A DNA stretch of 64,000 nucleotides, taken from contig JASGHO010000001.1 in the NCBI GenBank assembly GCA_047602305.1, forward strand, positions 868,001 to 932,000, written 5' to 3'. The position numbers and the translations under genes are program-made. Origin of the DNA: Ancrocorticia sp047602305. GTDB lineage: Bacteria; Actinomycetota; Actinomycetes; Actinomycetales; Actinomycetaceae. This document shows, piece by piece, positions 58,222 through 64,000 of the stretch; position 1 is the stretch's first letter, and every line of letters begins with the position of its first letter. The notes under the pieces were generated by a model, which saw nothing but the letters and a program-made list of their open reading frames with translations, did not search any database and had not been told where the DNA came from.

Positions 58222-58576
58222 GTCTTCTCCTTCGCGCCACCCTGCCACCCCGAGCAAAACACAATTGCCGCGATCCCGCAGATTCTTTCCACAGGTTTCG
58301 CTCCATCCACAGGCATCCGTCCCAAACTCGCCGCCCAACCATCCAGCCGCGCAACCAGCCAGCCGCGCCTCGCCGTCGTCCCAACCACCCAAGCGCCCAA
58401 CCACCCAGGCGCGCCTCGCCGTCGTCCTGTCACCTCACTCGCATGACCTCTTGCCCATACCTGCTCCTACCAGAGGGCAAAATCACGTCGTTGTTGGCGA
58501 ACGAAACTGTGCGCCATTGGGACAATGTCGGCGAATCCACTAGACTCGGTGCAGTTGCTATGCCGAAAGGATGGAT
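58222..58576. other. 355-bp divergent intergenic region with degenerate repeats
   Basis: Divergent promoters of the repeat-protein gene and the DUF4191 gene. From about 58330 to 58435 it is made of imperfect repeats: CAACCA(T/C)CCA-type units and two copies of GCGCCTCGCCGTCGTCC (about 58365 and 58409). No gene is supported. Confidence 0.55.
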
Positions 58577-59281
58577 ATGGCTAAGGATGAGAAGAAGAAG
58601 CCGCGCCCAAAGAAGAAGCGCTGGTGGAGTTATCTTGGCGACGCGTACAAGGTAACGAAGAGGAGCTATTCGTGGCTGCCGTGGGGCCTGCTTGGTGTGA
58701 CCCTGCTGGGTATCGCGATTGGTCTCGTTCCGGCCATCATTACTGGTCGCTGGCTCTCGTGGATCATTCTCGCCATTGCGTTCGGCACCACTTTCCCGCT
58801 GCTGCTGCTCATGCGCCTCGTGCGCAAGGCGAGCTACCAGCAGATTGATGGACGGCCCGGGGCTGTTTCTGCGGTGCTCGACAATGTCGGCCGCGGCTGG
58901 AACGTGAAGACCGAGCCGGTTCGTTTCAACGCCCGCACCCAGGACATGGTTTATCGTGCGCTTGGTCGCGCTGGCGTGCTGCTGGTTTCGGAGGGCCCCA
59001 AGGGTCGCGTGCGCGGACTCATTGAAGAAGAGCGCAAGGCCATTAAGCGCGTGGCTCCCTCGGCTCCTGTCCACGTCATCATGGTGGGCAACGATGAGGG
59101 GCAGGTCAGGCTCGATCAGTTGGAGCGCGAGATGCGCCGCCTGAAGAAGCAGATCACTCCCCAGGAAGTCGCGGCGCTGTCCAACCGCCTCGAAGCCATT
59201 CGCACGAACAATCTGCCGATTCCGAAGGGCATTGATCCGTTCAATACCCGTCCCAACCGCCGGGCGATGCGCGGCAAGTAG
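58577..59281 (+). CDS. DUF4191 membrane protein
   Basis: The 234-residue protein has a Lys-rich N-terminus (AKDEKKKPRPKKKRWW), two helices at about residues 30-80 (LPWGLLGVTLLGIAIGLVPA, WIILAIAFGTTFPLLLLMRL) and a cytoplasmic domain of about 140 residues (GRPGAVSAVLDNVGRGWNV, VHVIMVGNDEGQVRLDQLE). This is the actinobacterial DUF4191 family, found upstream of glnA (Rv2219 in M. tuberculosis); function unknown. ATG at 58577 is 6 nt after GAAAGG; an in-frame ATG two codons earlier overlaps that site. Confidence 0.88.
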   Translation: MAKDEKKKPRPKKKRWWSYLGDAYKVTKRSYSWLPWGLLGVTLLGIAIGLVPAIITGRWLSWIILAIAFGTTFPLLLLMRLVRKASYQQIDGRPGAVSAVLDNVGRGWNVKTEPVRFNARTQDMVYRALGRAGVLLVSEGPKGRVRGLIEEERKAIKRVAPSAPVHVIMVGNDEGQVRLDQLEREMRRLKKQITPQEVAALSNRLEAIRTNNLPIPKGIDPFNTRPNRRAMRGK

Positions 59282-59293
59282 GTCGCTAGTTTC

Positions 59294-59335
59294 GAGGGAG
59301 CCCAGTACAACAACGTACTGGGCTCCCTCGTTTTT
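59294..59335 (+). terminator. Intrinsic terminator after the DUF4191 gene
   Basis: GAGGGAGCCCAGTAC pairs with GTACTGGGCTCCCTC (15 bp, 6-nt loop), then G and TTTTT. Confidence 0.9.
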
Positions 59336-59461
59336 GCTTGCTTCATCCTCACGTCCACTTTTTCTTTCTTGCTTACTGAGACGTGGAGAAAGCGCATCAC
59401 TTCCTCTAAGTCGCGAAAATCCGTGGATACGAGGGTATCTGCGAGCGACGTCACACCACCT

Positions 59462-59499
59462 GTAACATGTTGGAAACATTTCAGTGACCGATAGGTAAC
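59462..59499 (+). promoter_or_regulatory. Candidate GlnR box upstream of glnA
   Basis: Four half-sites at exact 6-nt spacing: GTAAC (59462), GAAAC (59473), GTGAC (59484) and GTAAC (59495). The known actinobacterial GlnR pattern is gTnAC-n6-GaAAC repeated; three sites match fully and the last has one change. It is about 15 nt upstream of a TAATAT -10 box at 59515-59520, so it covers the -35 region. Confidence 0.75.
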
Positions 59500-59514
59500 T
59501 GCCGGGGGCTAACC

Positions 59515-59520
59515 TAATAT
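59515..59520 (+). promoter_or_regulatory. Candidate glnA -10 box
   Basis: TAATAT, 44 nt before the ATG, just downstream of the GlnR-type box. Confidence 0.5.
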
Positions 59521-59564
59521 CAGTACCGCGGGGAATAGGCCGCGCGGCCAACGAAGGAGACGCA

Positions 59565-60989
59565 ATGTTCTCAAGCGCTGAAGAGGCTATTGCCTACACC
59601 AAGGAGCAGGACGTCGAGTTCATCGATGTCCGTTTCTGCGATCTTCCCGGAGTGATGCAGCATTTCAGCATCCCGGTTTCAGCTTTCAAGGATGACATCT
59701 TCACCGAAGGTCTCATGTTTGACGGCTCCTCGATCCGCGGCTTCGCCGCCATCCACGAGTCCGATATGAAGCTCGTTCCCGACGTAGCCTCCGCGTTCAT
59801 TGACCCGTTCCGTCCCCGCAAGACCCTCGTCATGAACTTCTCCGTGGTGGATCCGTTCACCGAGGAGACCTACGCCCGCGATCCGCGCAACATTGCCGCC
59901 AAGGCTGAGGAGTACCTCAAGTCCACCGGCATTGCTGACACCGTGTTCATCGGCGCCGAGGCCGAGTTCTACATCTTCGACGACGTCCGCTTCGGCGAAG
60001 ACGTGCGCTCCTCCTTCTACACCCTTGATTCCGAAGAGGGTTGGTGGAACACCAGCCGCAAGGAAGAGGGCGGCAACCTTGGCTACAAGACCCGCGTCAA
60101 GGGTGGCTACTTCCCCGTCTCCCCCAACGATCACTACTGCGATCTGCGTGATGAGATGTGCGAGAAGCTCGCCGCTGTGGGCCTCGATGTCGAGCGCGCT
60201 CACCATGAGGTGGGCACCGGCGGCCAGCAGGAGATCAACTACACCTTCGCCACCCTCAAGGCTGCTGCCGACGACATGATGAAGTTCAAGTACGTCATCA
60301 AGAACACCGCCTGGGAGCATGGCAAGACGGTCACGTTCATGCCCAAGCCCCTCTTCGGTGACAACGGCTCCGGCATGCACTGCCACCAGTCGCTGTGGAA
60401 GAATGGCGAACCGCTGTTCGCTGACGAGAAGGGCTACGGCGGCCTCTCCGACATGGCTCGCTGGTACATCGGCGGCCTGCTCGCGCACGCCCCGTCGCTG
60501 CTCGCCTTCACCAACCCCTCGATCAACTCGTTCCACCGTCTGGTGCCGGGCTTCGAGGCTCCCGTGAACCTGGTCTACTCGGCTCGTAACCGTTCAGCAT
60601 GTATCCGCATCCCCACCTCGGGTTCCAACCCCAAGGCCAAGCGTCTTGAGTTCCGCGTTCCGGATCCGTCGGCCAACCCTTACCTGGCCTTCGCCGCCCA
60701 GCTCATGGCTGGCCTGGATGGCATCCGCAACCGTATCGAGCCCGCCGATCCGATCGACAAGGATCTCTACGAGCTTCCCCCGGAGGAGCACGCTCAGATC
60801 GCTCAGCTGCCTGAGTCCTTCGAGGACGCCCTGCGCGCCCTGGAAGCTGACCACGATTACCTCACCGAGGGCGACGTGTTCACCGAGGATCTCATCCAGA
60901 CCTGGATCGATTACAAGACCGAGAAGGAGATCGCTCCTCTCCGTCAGCGTCCTCACCCCTACGAGTTCGCTCTCTACTACGACATCTAG
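59565..60989 (+). CDS. glnA: Glutamine synthetase, type I (GlnA1)
   Basis: The 474-residue enzyme makes glutamine from glutamate, ammonia and ATP. Motifs are FDGSSIRGFA, GAEAEFYIFDDV with metal-binding Glu, the glycine-rich KPLFGDNGSGMHCHQSLWK, NRSACIRIP and the adenylylation loop Tyr in DKDLYELPPEE. GAAGGAGACGCA precedes the ATG. A GlnR-type box upstream and the adenylylation Tyr suggest both transcriptional and covalent control by nitrogen status. Its position after DUF4191 matches mycobacterial glnA1. Confidence 0.96.
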   Translation: MFSSAEEAIAYTKEQDVEFIDVRFCDLPGVMQHFSIPVSAFKDDIFTEGLMFDGSSIRGFAAIHESDMKLVPDVASAFIDPFRPRKTLVMNFSVVDPFTEETYARDPRNIAAKAEEYLKSTGIADTVFIGAEAEFYIFDDVRFGEDVRSSFYTLDSEEGWWNTSRKEEGGNLGYKTRVKGGYFPVSPNDHYCDLRDEMCEKLAAVGLDVERAHHEVGTGGQQEINYTFATLKAAADDMMKFKYVIKNTAWEHGKTVTFMPKPLFGDNGSGMHCHQSLWKNGEPLFADEKGYGGLSDMARWYIGGLLAHAPSLLAFTNPSINSFHRLVPGFEAPVNLVYSARNRSACIRIPTSGSNPKAKRLEFRVPDPSANPYLAFAAQLMAGLDGIRNRIEPADPIDKDLYELPPEEHAQIAQLPESFEDALRALEADHDYLTEGDVFTEDLIQTWIDYKTEKEIAPLRQRPHPYEFALYYDI

Positions 60990-61035
60990 AAGGATTGCGC
61001 ACCCTCTCTCGTGTGCGTAACTGTTAGATGACGCT

Positions 61036-61068
61036 TTCGGCCCGGTTACTTCGTGTAGCCGGGCCGAA
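61036..61068 (+). terminator. Terminator hairpin after glnA
   Basis: TTCGGCCCGG pairs with CCGGGCCGAA, with partial inner pairing, 47 nt after the glnA stop. Confidence 0.65.
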
Positions 61069-61223
61069 GCGCTATCAAGGGCGACGACGTCCGCGCCGCG
61101 CCCGGTTCGTTCGCTAGCGGTTTCGTCCCGGTGCGTACCGTTGAACGCGAGCACGCTTCGTCGTCGTCCTGGCAAAGACCTGGCGTTTGGGCACGTAAGC
61201 GGCCCAATGACCAATAACACAAC

Positions 61224-61229
61224 TATAAT
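61224..61229 (+). promoter_or_regulatory. -10 box of the amino acid ABC operon
   Basis: Perfect TATAAT in an AT-rich stretch, 105 nt before the binding-protein start. Confidence 0.6.
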
Positions 61230-61242
61230 TAATGCGTGGCTA

Positions 61243-61256
61243 TGCATATTTATGCA
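61243..61256 (+). promoter_or_regulatory. Candidate repressor operator of the amino acid ABC operon
   Basis: TGCATA-TT-TATGCA, a perfect inverted repeat with 2-nt centre, placed at about +7 to +20 relative to the expected start of transcription. ATGCAT..ATGCA-type sites recall ArgR operators, but the regulator is unproven. Confidence 0.45.
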
Positions 61257-61333
61257 CGGGCGCGTAGGCTGTACCTAGAACACCTCGACGGGGTGGCTCC
61301 ACGACTCACAGTGGACACAGCAAGGAGATACTC

Positions 61334-62236
61334 ATGCGCAAGCTTTCGATTCTCGCGGCCGGCGCCGCGGCGGCCCTCGTTCTCTCCGCCTGCGGCGGTG
61401 ACTCGGATTCGGGTAGCGACTCGGGCTCCGGAACCAAGGAGATCAAGGGATTCGATACATCCGGGGTCGAGAAGGTCGACGCCGTCGCCTCCCTCGTTCC
61501 CGAATCAGTCGCCTCCGATGGCAAACTCACGGTCGGCACCAACATCTACTACGCCCCGGCCGAGTTCTACGATATCGACGGCAAGACGCCCGTCGGCTAC
61601 GACATTGACCTCATGAAGGCCCTCGCGGCAGTCATGGGACTCGAGGCCGATATTCAGCAGGCCGAGTTTGCCGCGATCATGCCTGGCATCCCTGGCAAGT
61701 TCGATATGGGCATCGCGAACATCTCCGTGACCGCGGAGCGCCAGCAGAACTTCAACATGATCCCCTACTTCGCCACCGGTTCCTCGTGGGCCGTCCTCAC
61801 GGACAACCCCAACGACTTCGATCCGGAAGACATCTGCGGCAAGACCGTCGGCGTTCAGATCGGCACCGTACAGGACGACGAACTGGCCGACATGGACTTC
61901 AGCTCCTGCTCCGCAGCTCCCAAGGTTGAGCGCTACAACGAGCAGTCCGCAGTGACCACCGCAGTGGTGGGCGGCAAGCTCGACGCCCTCTACGCGGACT
62001 CCTCCGTGGCGGACTACGCGGTGGCCCAGACCTCCGGTCAGCTCCAGACCATCGGCGAGCCCACCGGTGTTGTTCCGATCGGCGCGGTTGTCTCCAAGGA
62101 CGACGCCGCCTTCACCGAGGCCACCGTTGCAGCCTTCCAGTACCTCATGGATGAAGGCATCCTCGCCGACATCTTTGAGGCATGGGGCATCAAGGACAAC
62201 GTGGGCACCGAAGCCCTCGTGAACCCGGTGAAGTAA
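61334..62236 (+). CDS. Amino acid ABC transporter substrate-binding lipoprotein
   Basis: The 300-residue precursor has a signal peptide with lipobox LSAC (Cys20), a Ser/Asp/Gly linker and a family 3 solute-binding domain: LTVGTNIYYAPAEFYDIDGKTPVGYDIDLMKALA in broken form, FDMGIANISVTAERQQNF and CGKTVGVQIGT. It binds a polar amino acid at the outer face of the membrane; the ligand is unknown. AAGGAGAT precedes the ATG. First gene of a three-gene operon with permease and ATPase. Confidence 0.93.
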   Translation: MRKLSILAAGAAAALVLSACGGDSDSGSDSGSGTKEIKGFDTSGVEKVDAVASLVPESVASDGKLTVGTNIYYAPAEFYDIDGKTPVGYDIDLMKALAAVMGLEADIQQAEFAAIMPGIPGKFDMGIANISVTAERQQNFNMIPYFATGSSWAVLTDNPNDFDPEDICGKTVGVQIGTVQDDELADMDFSSCSAAPKVERYNEQSAVTTAVVGGKLDALYADSSVADYAVAQTSGQLQTIGEPTGVVPIGAVVSKDDAAFTEATVAAFQYLMDEGILADIFEAWGIKDNVGTEALVNPVK

Positions 62237-62238
62237 CC

Positions 62239-63218
62239 GTGAGTACTTCCACCACTTCACCCGCGAACGGCGCCGAGGAGATCAATCTCATCCGCGCCGT
62301 TCCGGTGCGCCACTGGGGACGGTGGGCGTCGGCCGTCGTCGTCGCTGTTCTTGCCGTGATGATGGCCAACGGGCTCATCACCAACAAGAACTTCCACTGG
62401 GACATCGTCTTCGCCACGCTGTTCAAGCCCCAGATCTTCCAGGCCATTGGCTGGACACTGCTGTTGACCGTGCTTGCTATGGTCATCGGTATTACGCTCG
62501 CCGTCACGCTCGCGATCATGCGGCGCTCCGAGAATCCGGTGCTGCGCTGGGTCTCGATGGCCTACATCTGGTTCTTCCGCGGCACTCCGGTGTACACCCA
62601 GCTCATCTTCTGGGGCCTCATCGGCGTGCTCTACCCGCGCCTTTCGCTCGGCATTCCCTTTGGTCCGGAGTTCTTCGATTTCCGCACCTACGACGTGTTT
62701 ACCGCGGCCGTCGGCGCGATTCTGGGTCTCGGCCTCAACGAGGCTGCATATCTTTCTGAGATTGTGCGAAGCGGACTCAACTCGGTGGATCCCGGCCAGG
62801 AAGAAGCCGCTCGCGCGCTTGGTATGAGCCCGCGCAAGATTCTCGGCCGTATCATCATTCCGCAGGCGATGCGCGTCATCGTGCCGCCCACCGGTAACGA
62901 GACGATCTCCATGCTCAAGACAACCTCGCTGGTCACGGCCGTGCCGTTCACGTTGGAACTCACGCGAGTCACCAACGATTTGGGCAGTGCGTCACTGCTG
63001 CAGATTCCCTACCTCGTGGTGGCGGCCATTTGGTACCTGGTGATCACGTCGATCCTCATGTACGGCCAGTCCCACCTGGAGCGTTACTACGGCAAGGGCT
63101 CGAACGAGCGCACCATCCGGCTCTCACGCCGCGCTGCGGCCCGCCAGCGCACCTCGCGCCAGGCCGCGATCAACGCCGCGAACACCACCCCCGCCACCAA
63201 CTCCGCAGAATGGACTCC

Positions 63219-63222
<4 letters not shown>
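62239..63222 (+). CDS. Amino acid ABC transporter permease
   Basis: The 327-residue HisM/GlnP-type membrane subunit has about five to six helices, the domain start IGWTLLLTVLAMVIGITLAVTLA and the EAA loop EEAARALGMSPRKILGRIIIPQAMR that docks to the ATPase. The N-terminal cytoplasmic segment and Arg-rich C-tail are longer than in short GlnP proteins. GTG at 62239, 2 nt after the binding-protein stop, is the likely start (GGTGAAG upstream). The stop overlaps the ATPase start. Confidence 0.93.
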
Positions 63223-63992
<770 letters not shown>

Positions 63993-64000
63993 GGCTAGCG

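Larger units (their letters stand above)
60990..61333. other. 344-bp region: glnA terminator and ABC transporter promoter
   Basis: Holds the glnA terminator hairpin (61036-61068), a GC-rich stretch with GACGACG/CGTCGTCG words, then an AT-rich promoter with TATAAT at 61224 and a palindromic operator candidate at 61243. No gene is supported. Confidence 0.6.

Overview
The window is a 64 kb, GC-rich chromosomal segment of a Gram-positive actinobacterium. Gene content (SigA with a long acidic N-terminus beside a ParE-type topoisomerase, class II DAHP synthase, PPi-dependent phosphofructokinase, UDP-galactopyranose mutase, PASTA kinase, DUF3043, DUF4191, DUF4192 and DUF7455 proteins) suggests an Actinomycetaceae-like genome such as Trueperella or Arcanobacterium. 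That placement is inference. From about 13.8 to 61 kb the gene order resembles, from memory, the Rv2173-Rv2220 stretch of Mycobacterium tuberculosis: polyprenyl synthase, Rv2175c-type regulator, PknL-type kinase, AroG, DEDD/GIY-YIG exonuclease, TrpD, ErpA, glycerate kinase, PepA/B, SucB (DlaT), DUF4191, GlnA1. Blocks of accessory genes interrupt it.

Layout. 1-7.6 kb: partial GNAT-like gene, parE, a zinc-ribbon protein, an exonuclease, an IS1634-family insertion sequence between 132-bp direct repeats, and sigA. 7.7-12.3 kb: glycine cleavage operon gcvT-gcvH-gcvP. 12.5-19.7 kb: DUF4192 protein, polyprenyl synthase, DNA-binding protein, LysM/lytic transglycosylase-like hydrolase, PASTA kinase, two small membrane proteins. 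19.8-28.5 kb: aroG, pfp, membrane protein, exonuclease, Lrp-type RAM protein, trpD, receiver-like protein, sodA. 28.7-43.1 kb: an accessory surface-glycan locus with glf, an AgrA/AgrC-like two-component pair, a family 2 glycosyltransferase, a GtrA protein, three family 3 glycosidases of different architecture and a small lipoprotein. 43.5-64 kb: lysP-like permease, lipoprotein FKBP, erpA, glycerate kinase-like gene, M20 dipeptidase, DUF3043, pyrD, leucyl aminopeptidase, lpdA, sucB, DUF4191, glnA with a GlnR-type box, and a complete polar amino acid ABC transporter.

The most unusual material is (a) the GH3/GtrA/GT2/LytTR locus, including a GH3 enzyme whose domains are in reversed order and which is anchored by a membrane helix at each end; (b) an IS1634-type element with a 132-bp target duplication that split the sigA terminator; (c) an 85-bp palindromic repeat present twice in opposite orientation; and (d) repeated downstream echoes of gene 3' ends, stop codon included, at four places. 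At least nine genes have a TANNNT box 6-7 nt before the start codon and no Shine-Dalgarno sequence, suggesting leaderless mRNAs. I saw no tRNA, rRNA, CRISPR array or prophage.
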